Of a DNA stretch of 64,000 nucleotides, positions 49,837 through 60,900 are shown in pieces. The notes beneath the pieces were generated by a model. The model was given only the letters and a program-made list of their open reading frames with translations, was not told the DNA's origin and searched no databases. Position numbers and translations under genes: made by a program. Origin of the DNA: Diospyros lotus (Eukaryota > Streptophyta > Magnoliopsida > Ericales > Ebenaceae); contig NC_068339.1 of NCBI RefSeq assembly GCF_014633365.1, positions 34,667,316 to 34,731,315 of the forward strand. Direction: 5' to 3'. How positions within the stretch are numbered: the stretch's first letter is position 1; each line of letters begins with the position of its first letter.

Positions 49837-50732
49837 CTGGGGAACTTAATTCCTTTCTTCCTTCTTCCTTTTCCCTTCCCCTTCAACAAACTACTAACAA
49901 GACGAATTGCAAGTGATGCAAGTGACACCAAAATGAAGGTTCAAGTGACTCAAGAGGCCGTTATGATAACTAGATTTTCATATGCAATTGTAATAAAGAA
50001 TAGGCAGAAAAGCAAGAACTAGTAGGTACTCGATGTACTTCAGAGGACAGCTGGGGAACCAATTTTAGGATCATTATTTCTTACCATACAATAGACCCCC
50101 GATGAGGCCCATATAAACAATATCTGTACAGATTGGAGATCTTACATCTCACAGGAAATTCAAAAGGAACAATTATCTTATTACACTAAGATGAACAAAA
50201 GAATCAGTTAGCTATCAATGAAAAATCAATTAAAGACAGCTATGGCTGCTTAACTTTCATATCCAGTGGAAAATGGGCAAAATCAACGAACAGAAATCAT
50301 AGGAAAATTAGGACTCCGGATATCAACGGAATAGACAGACACTCTCCATGCCCTAGAGGTTGACTTAAAAGCTCAGATCAGATCTATTACCTCATCTCTT
50401 TGCTTACATTTGGAAAGTCTGCTAGGCTGCTCATGGACTAAAATGATCAAATTTACCACTAAAGGCAAGTAGTAAGATCTGTTACATGGTTTGAGTTTAC
50501 AGGCCAGAATTCCAGTATATCAAGAAATGAAATCGAAGGCAGCAAGAATGATTAAATTAACGAAGACCCATTGTCTAAAAGAGTCCTAAATTTACTTCAG
50601 AACAAGTTAAAAGAAATGAGCATCACCAGAATACAAGAAAGACCTTAAAATTCTGCAAGAAATTTGCCCACATGCCTCTGCAGGACTGAAATTAGCGAAA
50701 ACCCATTTACTGAGATCAACTGAGATACAAAC
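49837..50732 (-). other. Predicted 5'-UTR intron of the BOR gene
   Basis: A donor-like CGGAG|GTTTGTATC lies at 50733/50732 and an acceptor-like TTCCCCAG ends at 49837, 24 bases above the start codon. The stretch contains several ATGs with longer frames, which would burden a leader, so removal as an intron is sensible. Other acceptors, such as TTTCTTGCAG near 50660, are possible. Confidence 0.45.
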
Positions 50733-50743
50733 CTCCGGCGGAA

Positions 50744-50749
50744 TTACAT
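50744..50749 (-). promoter_or_regulatory. Minimal uORF AUG-UAA, site 2, in BOR leader
   Basis: The minus strand reads AATAATGTAATTCC, 11 bases above the candidate donor. AUG-stop uORFs are known to stall ribosomes and trigger mRNA decay at high boron in Arabidopsis NIP5;1. Confidence 0.55.
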
Positions 50750-50828
50750 TATTTGGAAAAGACCCTTAAGAGAAACAAACGGTTCAATGATTCACAAAGA
50801 TGGGTTCGGAATGCTATGTAGCTGGTAG

Positions 50829-50834
50829 TTACAT
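50829..50834 (-). promoter_or_regulatory. Minimal uORF AUG-UAA, site 1, in BOR leader
   Basis: The minus strand reads GATCATGTAACTACC, 85 bases before site 2. Between about 51050 and the donor at 50733 the only ATGs are these two. Confidence 0.55.
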
Positions 50835-50932
50835 GATCTAAGGCACAGAACAAGCAAAGACAAAGGAGTTTCAAATGCACCCGGAAGATTACACGCGACA
50901 AGGAATGAGAAGCACACAGAAAGGCGATCTAT

Positions 50933-50933
50933 C

Positions 50934-50964
<31 letters not shown>

Positions 50965-50967
50965 GAG
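50933..50967. repeat. GA/GACA microsatellite in BOR leader
   Basis: (GA)n passing into (GACA)n on the plus strand, so CT-rich in the transcript. CT-rich leaders are common in plant genes. Confidence 0.9.
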
Positions 50968-51053
50968 ATTTGGAAGCGTCAGGGAAACAAACTCTGGAGT
51001 GGAATGCAAGGATTTTCCGCGTGAATGATGAAGATAGTGTGAGGTGAATAAGC

Positions 51054-51084
<31 letters not shown>
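51054..51084 (-). promoter_or_regulatory. TATA-like (AT)n tract, candidate BOR core promoter
   Basis: A long TATATATA run with transcription likely starting 25-35 bases downstream, near 51025. A leader of about 300 bases before the first donor would follow. An alternative TTTAAATATC lies near 51190. Confidence 0.4.
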
Positions 51085-51086
<2 letters not shown>

Positions 51087-51114
51087 GCTCTTATGTGCTG
51101 AAAACAAACAAATA

Positions 51115-51150
51115 ATGGAGAGATAGAGATAGAGAGAGAGAGAGAGAGAT
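51115..51150. repeat. GA/GATA microsatellite above the BOR promoter
   Basis: (GA)n with interspersed GATA on the plus strand. Confidence 0.9.
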
Positions 51151-51259
51151 AAGTAATACTGTAATAATATGAGAAGAAGGATAGCGAGGCGATAAGATAT
51201 TTAAACATTAGAGAGGCAGAGGGGGAAACGGTGTGACGCAACTGAAAGGTTTTCATTAC

Positions 51260-52229
51260 GGCTTACGGCTTGGAAAGTGAGAGGGGAATCTGAGCCCAAC
51301 GGACTTAGAAAAATAAAGAGGCAATTATCAAAAAAAACCAGAAAGAAAAGAAAAGGACCCACTGAATTCAGTGGCAATTAGCCACTGAATTTTTTTATTG
51401 TTTAAGAAAAAACAAAATTTATTTGGCAACTATTAAATGAAAAACTGCACAAAATAAAAATATGAAGATTTAAGGGTTGTTCTATTAATATTTTAATTTT
51501 AAATTTTGAATTTATTTTTAGTTTTGTATTTTGAGTGTTTGTTTTAAGATTGTTGAAAATGTATTCTTTTTATTTGTAATATTTTTTGTGTTTTAAAAAT
51601 TTTGAGCGTATTTGTAATGAAAACAGTTAAAATATTTTTTTGATTTAAGTTTTTTTTTAAAATTTTCTTTTTATATTTAAAAATATAAAAGTAAACACAT
51701 TTTTATTATTTTAAAAAATTAAAAACAAACTGAAAACAATAAATAGAACATAACCTTATTCTTCCAATATAATTGTTGATGATAATTATATCCACCTTAC
51801 TACATTATCTCATATGTGCCCTAGCCCATGTGCAGCTCTATAGTCACACTATTGTTACCAACTTATGTGGCACCATGGTGCTAGAAATATATAAGGTAAA
51901 TTCAAGTAATCATGATTTGGATGAACTCAATCATGCCATGTTGAAAGACTAGGTCGTATCAAATCAAGAGCTGATTGCATTCCAAAATCCTAGTAGCATG
52001 AATTCTTTGGCCTACCCTTCACAACATATCTTGTTTCTTTCAAGCTCTCAATCACATCATTTTTTTTTCTTTTTTTAAATCTCTTATGCACATATGCTAT
52101 AACACCTTTACTCTTGACATGCTTTACAACTTAAGTATTAAAAGGGCTTTTTGGGGTTAGTCCTTAGTAGTCTTTCACTAGTTTTACAAGTCCAGAATCC
52201 ACCCAGCTCACAATCTAATTCAATTGTCA
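51260..52229. other. Intergenic region upstream of BOR
   Basis: AT-rich, no gene recognised. It holds the hairpin at 51365-51391. Confidence 0.5.
51365..51391. repeat. Perfect 11-bp hairpin with a 5-base loop
   Basis: AATTCAGTGGC (51365-51375) pairs with GCCACTGAATT (51381-51391) around AATTA. The left arm also overlaps the palindrome ACTGAATTCAGT (51361-51372). It may be a transposon end, but no partner end was found. Confidence 0.7.
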
Positions 52230-52903
52230 GAATGTTCGTTCATAAATTTAGGTTTGAGTGTGTAAATTTTTGCATCATTAGTGGCATTGTATGCGGGTGT
52301 TGTTGTTGAAATACAACAATTAAAATTTGTAGCTTGGGAACAATCTCTGGTTAAGAACGTAAGATGAGTCTCTTGAGAGAAATGGTCTGTCAAAAGAAAA
52401 GAGTCTCCCAAAAAAAATAATTCTCCTAAAAGAGATGAGTCTCTCGAAAGAATGTTTATCAGGAATGGGTGTGTCGTGAGACTTCTGGGAAGAGATAGTA
52501 TTCATTTGAGAAAGATGTTGATGGCTTTTGGGAAGGATGAAACTCTTCCGGGAAGGTGTGAAGGGCTTCTGGGAAGGATAAAGCTCTTCTGGGAAGGAGT
52601 GTCGACAGCTTCCAGAGAGAATTGATGAGTCTCTTGGGAAGGATCGATTTGGCTTCAAGAAAGGATACAATCCTCTTGGGAAGGAATAGTACTTTGATTG
52701 GCTCTCTTCGTATCACTATTAATACCAACAAAAGGGATTAGAAGGCTCGCAAGGGATGCTTACCCGCGAAGACCCTCCGATGCTTAAGTCAGTACCTAAA
52801 GCAAGTAATTAATTACCCGAAAGAAAATAGTAAGAATACTCCTAGTCTCTCCAATTTATCGAATGTCGAAAAAATGATCCCGTCTCTGAGTTCTGTAGTT
52901 AGG

Positions 52904-52911
52904 TATTTATA
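52904..52911 (-). promoter_or_regulatory. Minus-strand TATA box in the Tat LTR-like region
   Basis: The minus strand reads CCCTATAAATACC. It is in the sense of the Tat element and is the candidate LTR promoter. Confidence 0.4.
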
Positions 52912-53451
52912 GGGCACATATCCTAGATCCCGAGAGGCATGCAACTTATATCATGTGGGATTGGAGTTACTAGTCCGGAGACAAACTCTCTCTGGAAAGG
53001 ATTCTATTCAGTTTGGAGAGGATTCTACGTAGTCCAGAGAGAAGCTCTCTCCGAAAAGAATTCTATATTCTGAAGAGAACCTCTCTTTGAAAAGGATTAC
53101 GACCGATTAAAGAATCCGTTCACTGGAAACCGCTTTTCCCTCGAAATAACCTCCCTCTCGAAATAACCTCCCTCTTGAGAGAACCTTACTCCGGAAAGAA
53201 AGAAAAGAAAAACTTTTGAATTCCCCTAATTCTAAGTTGTACAAAAATTGCCCTGCACTCTTTTGTTTTACCGTTGGGTGAAATGGAAGAGTAACTTACT
53301 ATTTATCTTGAAAGAGTCGCTCATCGAAAAGAAATACGACAATCCGCACTAGATCCGAAAGATTGTGTCTTTAGAGAGAAAGTTTGTCAGGAAAGAACAC
53401 CTCGCGAAGATAATTTCTCTACGACTGTCGGTCTTCCCAAGAGGCTTTATC

Positions 53452-53459
53452 TATAAATA
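53452..53459 (+). promoter_or_regulatory. Plus-strand TATA box upstream of antisense accessory ORF
   Basis: CTATAAATACTGCG lies about 450 bases above the accessory ORF start and reads toward it. It could drive the antisense gene. Confidence 0.35.
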
Positions 53460-53652
53460 CTGCGAAGTTGTTTTCACTCTTTTCACTGTGCGTTATTGCA
53501 TTTTTTCTCCGGATCTTCTCAGTTATTCTAGTTTCTAAAAGAAATTTATTTTTCCCGAAAAAATTGCTTTATTTAACTCCGATAACTTTTCTTGCTTTAA
53601 TTTTTCTACCAATCCCTTTTGTTCTTCTCCCCAGGACGATATTTGGTTTACT

Positions 53653-53845
53653 TGGAAAAAACTTTTTCCTTTTGGAAAGAAAATTTTGTTTCTCTGGAAA
53701 GAAATTTTGTCTTTCCGGAAAGAATCTTTGCCATTCCAGAAAGAAATTTGGTTTCCCTAGAAAGAATCCTATCCTTTTCGAAAAAAGCTTTTCGCTTCTC
53801 TAGAAAAGAATTTTCTTCACTCTAGAAAGAAACTTTTGTCTTTCT
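53653..53845. repeat. Tandem array, 21-22 bp unit, nine copies
   Basis: Units of the form GGAAAGAAATTTTGTCTTTCC follow each other with lengths 21, 22, 21, 21, 21, 22, 21, 22, 22. Many units are near-palindromic. Open frames across it (for example 53468-53803 plus) only translate the repeat. Confidence 0.85.
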
Positions 53846-53900
53846 AAAAAATTTTCTGCTGATTTCCTTTCCTTTATTCTAAGCCTTTTCCATTTCAGTC

Positions 53901-54800
53901 ATGGCGTGGGGAAAAATTTATTTTCAGACCAACAACCTTCATTGCGGTTCTCAACTATTTCTCCTGGGCAAACTCTCCATCATGATGACAGACGAAGTCG
54001 CCTAATTGTTGGAAAATTATTGCGTCCCCTTTACTTATCGTGCTAGGCTACTTGAGTAGGATGAAACGTGTGTGGCAAATGTTCATGAAGTGTGGATCGT
54101 AGTCCATGAAGAGAGTTTCTTCTTGGGTTTCCGTCTCCCACCAAATTTATTTAGAGTATAATTTCTCTATGGCAGTGGGATGGCCCCAACTTAGTTACAT
54201 CCCTATAGCTAGGCTCTACTGGAAGGCTTCTTTGTGTTGTGCCAGGAGAAGGAGGTGGTCCCCATTGTGGACTTTTTTTTTTTCTTCTTCCATCTACAAC
54301 TGGTGAAGTCTCGCTATAACATGTACATTTTCCATAGGGCACTATAGGAGGATCGCCTCTTTTTGGGTTCTCCGCCCAAGGTGGATTTCTTTTACTCCCA
54401 CTAGTTTGTGGTGAACCCTCCCATGGGAGATTGGTTCACACCCTATGGCTAGAGTACCAATCTCGACAAGGTGGAAAAACTAACTTTAAGTAGACTAGTT
54501 CACGAGATTTGGGAGAAATTCCAGGACGATCGACGCAAGCTCTTGCGTGAAGGTCTAGCGAACCTCCTGAACCTTTTGATCGAGGACATGTTAAGGATGG
54601 CTAGCTAGGTACTCCATGCAGGAGAACCATCGTGGCATGAGGGGCCTTCTATGTCATCTCTACAGCCCCCAGTTCCTCCAATAGCTAGCGTCCTAACAAA
54701 AGGAGGGGTCATTCTTCCATATGAGCACCCTTCTCTTTAGGGTTTGGATTTCCCAACTGCATTTTTTTTTTCACTTTTAACTGTTAGTTCTAATTTTGAG

Positions 54801-54845
<45 letters not shown>

Positions 54846-56520
54846 ATATGAGGCATATGATCTGATCCACCCAACGAAGGGCTACAGAACGGGTAGCCAG
54901 AGTTGGACCCCCCACCGCCTCCTTCTGGACTACTCGAGGTTCCCCCTCTAGAATTGGCAGAGGGCATGGGCGAAACTAGTGGGGCACTTCGCCACATAAA
55001 GAGGGGTCAACATCAATGAGCAGAGGTCGATCCTTCCACCTTTCAACCGATCATCAACCTCACCTTCCCAGATCCAACCGCGAATCCCACCCACGCCCTT
55101 GGTTTTGCTCCATCCCAAACTGTGGAGCCTTCCCTAGTACTCTACTTGTCTGGCGGATGGGTTTCTTCTGCTTCCATGAGTGGAGCAGGGTGAGCTGGAG
55201 CCGAAGCCTCAAGTCTTCTAGGTACGTAAGAGGTTGAGGTTACTTCGCCCTTAGATCAAGCAACTATTGATGTTTCCCAAAGAAGCGGTCATGGACAGTT
55301 CCGCCGTGGGGTCATCAACCCCCAGTGTATCGAGCATCAGATGCTACACGCTGAGGAAAGGCTTCGTGTGAGAGGGTCGAGCCCCTTATTTCTTGTACCT
55401 CCTCCACCTCATTAGGGTGCATTTGATTTGGGAGAAGGTCACTGAGCTTGCGGAGAGAATTTTGAGGTGAGCCTCAGGATTTTGGACACTGGCATGATAA
55501 ACATGCCTAGCATCGGTGCGCGATTTCTTTATTCAACTGTTCTCCCTCACAATGAGGACCGGTACTTTTGAAACTCTCTTGCATATATGGACAAATTCGA
55601 GCACCACCTTGTCATTGTGAGTTCCCCTCTCATGATTTATACCAAGTCACACATTTTAAATGCTTTTAAGAGTGTCAACTGCTCGTTTAATTATTCTTCT
55701 TTTGGTAGGGTGCTCAGGGTCTGTGGTTACCAATGTTATAAATCAAGTGTGTCTTGCTCACTAGGAGGCAAAGATCTCACAATGGATAAACAAGGGGTGG
55801 AAGTGGAAAAAGGATGAGGAGGTCCTAAATATAAAGGTTAGGCACTTGGAGTCAGATAAGTTTGACCTCGATTCACAACTTTAGAGCCTCACTGTGAAAT
55901 GCCGGGCAACCGAGTCTGAAGCTCAAAAGTGGAAGGAAGAAGTAGAGGTTCAGAGATGAAAAGATTGTTCATCTAAAGAAATCCCTTGTGGCTACTAAAG
56001 AGTAGGTGGCATAGGCTCGTCAAGAGGCTGCTAGGACTCAGGTGAAGGTCACTCGAGTGGATGAGGACCGAAGATGTGAGGTAAAGACGGCGGTAAAGGA
56101 TGTCGTATAAGAATATCGTCTCTTTAATGACTGCTTCTAGCATAAGGATGCCTATGCTAGCCGTTATTCCAAGTTCAACTTCTATCTCGAGTGTAACTTC
56201 TTGGAATCCCGACGTCTTGGAGAGTTATTCCAGGAGATGATATTTGCAGAAGTCGTTTCTTCTATCACTCATCCGGATTGGAGGAAGTATGAGCCCAATT
56301 CTCCTGGGCTTGATAAGTGAGTGAGGGCTACTCTGAAAGATGACTTGGTCAATCTTTTTGGTCTTTGGAGTCCTTACGTGGCAGATCTTGAGGAATCTTT
56401 AGGGATGATCGAGGCTCTTCAGGTGACGGAGCGCGGATTGGAGAATCAATTGGGAGCCATGCCTGAAAGTGCCCCCCTAAGCCCCCTTCCTAAACACCAA
56501 GCACATCTTGCTCCTCCTTA
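53901..56520 (+). pseudogene. Antisense accessory ORF of the Tat element, decayed
   Basis: Starting at ATG 53901, the plus strand gives short pieces interrupted by stops and frameshifts. Near 53980-54150 it reads MMTDEVA then, after stops, NVHEVWIVVHEESFFLGF and RLPPNLF. This resembles the N-terminal domain of the plant 'gypsy-type transposon' (Transposase_28-like) accessory proteins of Tat elements. Near 55,850-56,520 it is rich in Glu, Lys and Arg and ends with a piece at 56321-56521 (LKDDLVNLFGLWSPYVADLE), consistent with the coiled-coil C-terminal part. The middle (54.4-55.8 kb) is poorly preserved and contains a (TC)n run. The function of these proteins is unknown. Family assignment is from pattern memory. 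Confidence 0.45.
54804..54840. repeat. (TC)n microsatellite
   Basis: About 18 TC units on the plus strand, inside the decayed accessory ORF region. Confidence 0.95.
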
Positions 56521-56934
56521 ATCCAATTAGGATGAACGATTCATTTTCTTGGCCTTTTGGGCATGTAACCTTTAAACATCGTTAACAACTTTATACGTAA
56601 CAAATTGCGTTTGCGGATGATTTGCATATTTTGATATGATTAATGTATATATAATTTTTTTGGCTATTCATGATTCTTTTTGCCATGAAAGTATCAATGT
56701 TGCATAAGTCATGTAGTTTATACATATATGGCTTATCCGCTTTATTTTCAGGCTCATTATGCTTATTACCCTTTTAGCCGTAATGCGATTTCAGAAGGGT
56801 AGGCAATTGATTACCAACAACAATGTCTATGCTATAGCCCATGATTACCCTCCTAGGTGGCATAGGTCCTCTCGAATGGGCTCTACCTTCCACTTCTCCC
56901 TTTCAATGCTCATAGTTCCTACTTAGGGTCTATC
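56521..56934. other. Non-coding stretch between accessory ORF and minisatellite
   Basis: AT-rich, no frame recognised. It probably corresponds to the 3' end of the antisense ORF transcript. Confidence 0.35.
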
Positions 56935-57670
56935 CTCCACAAGGAATCTAGGTTAGCCATTGCATCCTTAGTTGGGATGTACAATACGGGTTTTCTAGGA
57001 GACATTGCACCGGATCATCACAAGGAACCCATATTAGCTTTAGGGCTTAGCGTCAGGTTACAACGAGGGATCCAGGTTTATCTCGTGGTATAGTGCCAGA
57101 TCATTTGCAGGATCTGACTTGGCCCAATGACTTAGCACCAGATCTTAGCTGGGGGAAGTGGAGATATGACTTGAACCCTCGAGCTAGGGATTTCCTTGAT
57201 AATTAGGTTTCCCCCATATTAGCTTTGCGCTGAATCTCAATCGAGTATCCAGGTTTGCCGCGAGGCTTGTCTCCAGATCCTAACATGGAATCTGGGTTAG
57301 CCCAAGGGCTTGGCACTAGATTTCAACAAGGGATCTAGGTTAGCCTGGGGGCATGGCACTAGATCACAATCGAGCATCCGGGTTAGCAATCCAATTTTGA
57401 CAATCTTGGGGTGGCCTTATCTTTCACTTCACCTTTTCGAGTTTGCTCACATTAGAGAATCTAGGTTTACCTAGGGACCTTAAGCCAGATTCTCCCAGGT
57501 GTCCAAGTTTGCCTAGAGACTTGGCACCAGATCTACCAAGGAGTTAAGGTTAACCCATGGGCTTAGCACCGGACTTTCACCTGGGATCCGAGTTAGCCTT
57601 GTGGCATAGCGTTGGAGCACAACAGGGAATCCAGGTTGGTCTATAGACATAACACTAGATTTTTGCTGGG
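56935..57670. repeat. Degenerate minisatellite, about 43-bp unit
   Basis: The motif GGATCTAGGTTAGCCT followed by GGGGCTTGGCACTAGATC and a short linker recurs at least ten times with heavy divergence and some interruptions. It lies between the end of pol and the antisense ORF. Confidence 0.75.
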
Positions 57671-57939
57671 TAAGCCATCCTTGGGGTTGAATTTGTAACA
57701 TGTCCATTTTGTCGATTGCCTGGTTAATGCAAAGCTTTACACCCTTATTTAGTTGTGCTCAGGTTGTGGTACCTGCATAAGACTCACAATCAAGCACACA
57801 CGATTACACTACATCAGATATTTTACGTGGTTCAGCTTATAATTCGCCTACGTTCACTGGGATACAGGGGGTGTATTTCTTTATTCATGGGGGAGTAGTA
57901 ATATATGGAAACTTAAAGAATTACAATTTAAAAGGAAGA
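57671..57939. other. Post-pol spacer of the Tat element
   Basis: Short AT-rich spacer after the pol C-terminus. On the minus strand it contains GTTCACTGGG-type words in reverse and several stops; no gene. Confidence 0.35.
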
Positions 57940-60900
57940 AGGAAAATATTTCTTCAAGTGCATTATGTTCCATGTCTTGCCCATCATCTCCATTCGCAGC
58001 GTCTGCAGCACGCACGTATAACTTCCCTTGTAGGGTCATTCCCAGTTGTGCTTGAACTTTCCTTCATCCCTGAGAACGTTTGTGATAGTTGACTTTCTGA
58101 GCACTAAATCGCCTTCTTCTAGGGTTCGGTGGCAGACCCTTTCGTTGTAATAACTGGAGACTCTTTTCTGGTATGCTGCGAACTGAATAAATGCTTTTTC
58201 TCTTAGCTCATCCACCATATCTAGGTTCTCCCTTAATTGATTAGAATTCCCCTCTTCTTGGAAAGCCACGACCCTTGGCGACTAGAGGTCCACTTCTATT
58301 GGGATGAGAACATCAGTTCCATACACTAGGCTAAATGGATTATGTCCTGTAGGCATACAACTAGTGGTTCAATATGCCCATAAGATGTTGTGGAGTTTAT
58401 TTTCCCATTGGCCCTTAGCTTTTTTCAGGCGTGTTTTCAATCCATGTAGGATGGTCTTATTACTTGCCTTTGCTTACCCATTTGCCTGTGGGTAGGCCGC
58501 TGAGGCCATTCTAAAGCTAATCCCCCATCGCTGGCAGAAAGCCCTGAATGCCCCATAATCAAATAATGTGCCATGGTTGGTGTTGAGGATGTGGGGAATA
58601 CTGAAGTGACATATGATATCCTTCCACACCATATTCTCTACTTTCTTCTCCTTCATAGTGGCCAGAGGTTCAGCTTCCACCCATTTTGTGAAATAATCGG
58701 TAGCTACCAGCAAGAATTTCCTTTGAGCTGAAGTTGTGGGAAATGGACCCAATATGTCTAGCCCCCACTAGAGGATTGGCAATGGTTGGAATATGGGTTG
58801 GATAGAAGTAGGAGGCCCCACGGTCAGTGGCACAGGCCTTTGACACTTGTCACATGTTTGAACTTTCTTTATTGCATCCTGTCGTAGGCAGGGGTGGAAC
58901 TTTCTTTATTGTGTCCTTTCTCAATTGTCCCTACTGCTTTTCATACTAGAAATTGTAAATGTTCAAGAGAGTTACATTGATTATTTGAATCTTTAGACTC
59001 GTCATGACCATGAAAGGCTAGTTCTTGCCGTCAGAGAAGTCGAACACAATCAATTGATGCATTTAGATGAATTGGAAATCACACAGTGTTTGTTCTAACT
59101 GCCTGAATAAAACTATCTCAATATTTTGCTCTTGATTCATTAAGTTTTCACAATTGTTTTAAGCTTAATTGTGCGCACTATTAGCATCTCCAACATGAAC
59201 TTAAAGTCTATATTTTTTTAAAAAATTATTGAACCCTTCTTTCATAAAAGAATCACCATCTCCTTGTTCCCTATTATTTATTTTAAAAAGATAATAGTAT
59301 AAGAAAAATGTGACATCTTTGCTTATACTATATTCCAACCAATCACCAAATTCATTGAACCAAGCTGGAATTAATTATCTTGATTTTGAGGCTGACACAT
59401 ACCTCTTTGCAAGTAGTCTCTTCTAATTTGATCTTGAAAATTAACACTATAATCCATTATTGTAATTCTTAGCCTAGGATCCATAGGAAGTTGTGCAACA
59501 TCAATTTATCAATATTTGGTTTGTTAATTTGTTCATTTTCTTCAATATAAATTTCCTCTATATTTGTGTTCTTTGCTTCGCAATTTTCTTCAATACTTAG
59601 TTTTATTTGCATCATCATTGTAAAAAAATAAAATTATGAGCAAATTATAAAAAATGCTGTGATGATTACTACTGGATCATTATATACTTACTTTCTTCAA
59701 TACTTATTTTTTTTATTTCTAGTAGTAAAATATAATATATATATTTTTTATTTTTAGTAGTAAATCATTATAAAAAATAAAATTTTTAAAAAAATCTGGC
59801 CGAGTGAGGGCAATTGCCCCCACTGGGCCTCAGGTGGCTCTGCCCCTGGTCATAGGGTATGCCAAAAGAAGCATACCCATAGAATTTTTCCCTCCAATGC
59901 TTGTCCTTCAAGATGTTCTCCACAGTCTCCCTCATGCACTTTCTCCAATGCTTGTCTAGCCTCCAAGGGTCCCAGGCTTTCAGTAGGGGCATAGCATATC
60001 CTTTTTTGTATAGGCCTTATCCCACCATTGTAAAGCACGCGACACTAGTCTTCAATTGCCTTGCCTCTAAGGGAGAGTCTGGGAGTTCCTGGTTCAGCAA
60101 GTATTTCAATATTGGTGTCCTGCAATCTTCCTGGGTTGTAACATAGTGGATTACGAATATCTCTTCGTTCTCCTCCACACTTGGCCTTTGGAGTATCTCC
60201 ATATGGATTAACCTCCTCGGTGAATCTTTTGTCATTGCTAATTTGAACAATGCATCGGTGTGTTGATTGAGGGATTTTTTTATCTTGATCAATTCAAAAC
60301 TCTCAAAGTCGTGTGCAAGCTCTCTTACCTTCTGTAGGCAACGTGCTAGAACAGGCTCTCTTTCTTCATATGATCCTTGAAACTGGTGTACCACCAATTG
60401 TGAGTCACTATGAGTAGTCAACTTCGCCACTTTCTTATGCAAGGGCATGAGTGCATTTAACGATGAAGTCTGCGAAGGCTTGCCCCTTAATGGCTTTCCT
60501 TGGTTCAAAATTGATGTCATACTCACTTAGTTCAATGTCCCACTTGGTTAACCGCCCTGAACATTCTGGTTTTTGCAAAATTTATTGCAAGGGATGGTCT
60601 ATTAAAATGGTCATTGGGTGAGCCTAGAAGTAGGGCCTCAGCATTCTTGCTGCTATCACTAGTGCTAGTACCACCTTTTCAACAAATGGGTAGTATTGTT
60701 TTGGTCGTGACAACAATGGTATCTCCTTTAGATAGGCTTTCAACTCCAGGAATGCTTTCTCACATTCCTTTCTCCATTGGAAATTCTTTCCCCCCTTAGG
60801 GCTTTAAAGAATGGAAGGCTTTGCTCTACTAACTTGGAAAGAAATTACCCCAAAGCAATCGAGCATCCTATCAATCGTTGGACCTCCTTTACTGATGAAG

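Larger units (their letters stand above)
52230..53890 (-). repeat. LTR-like region of the Tat element, about 21-bp periodic arrays
   Basis: Position (beyond the accessory ORF, at the pol 3' side) and lack of coding capacity suggest the 3' LTR. Much of it is made of GGAAAG or GGGAAGG words spaced about 17-23 bp: 52526-52690, 52978-53200 and 53653-53845. TATAAATA motifs occur on both strands, facing away from each other. Exact LTR ends and target duplication were not found. Confidence 0.45.

Noticed and set aside
50792..51256. 154-codon minus-strand frame in the BOR upstream region
   Set aside because: It runs through the (AT)n and (CT)n tracts and the predicted leader. Its composition is set by the microsatellites, and its start lies above the likely transcription start.
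53468..53803. 111-codon plus-strand frame
   Set aside because: It only translates the 21-bp repeat array; the apparent repeated protein motif is a product of the DNA repeat.
56935..57670. CRISPR-like array
   Set aside because: The repeats are degenerate and contiguous, without constant repeats and unique spacers, and the DNA is plant nuclear.
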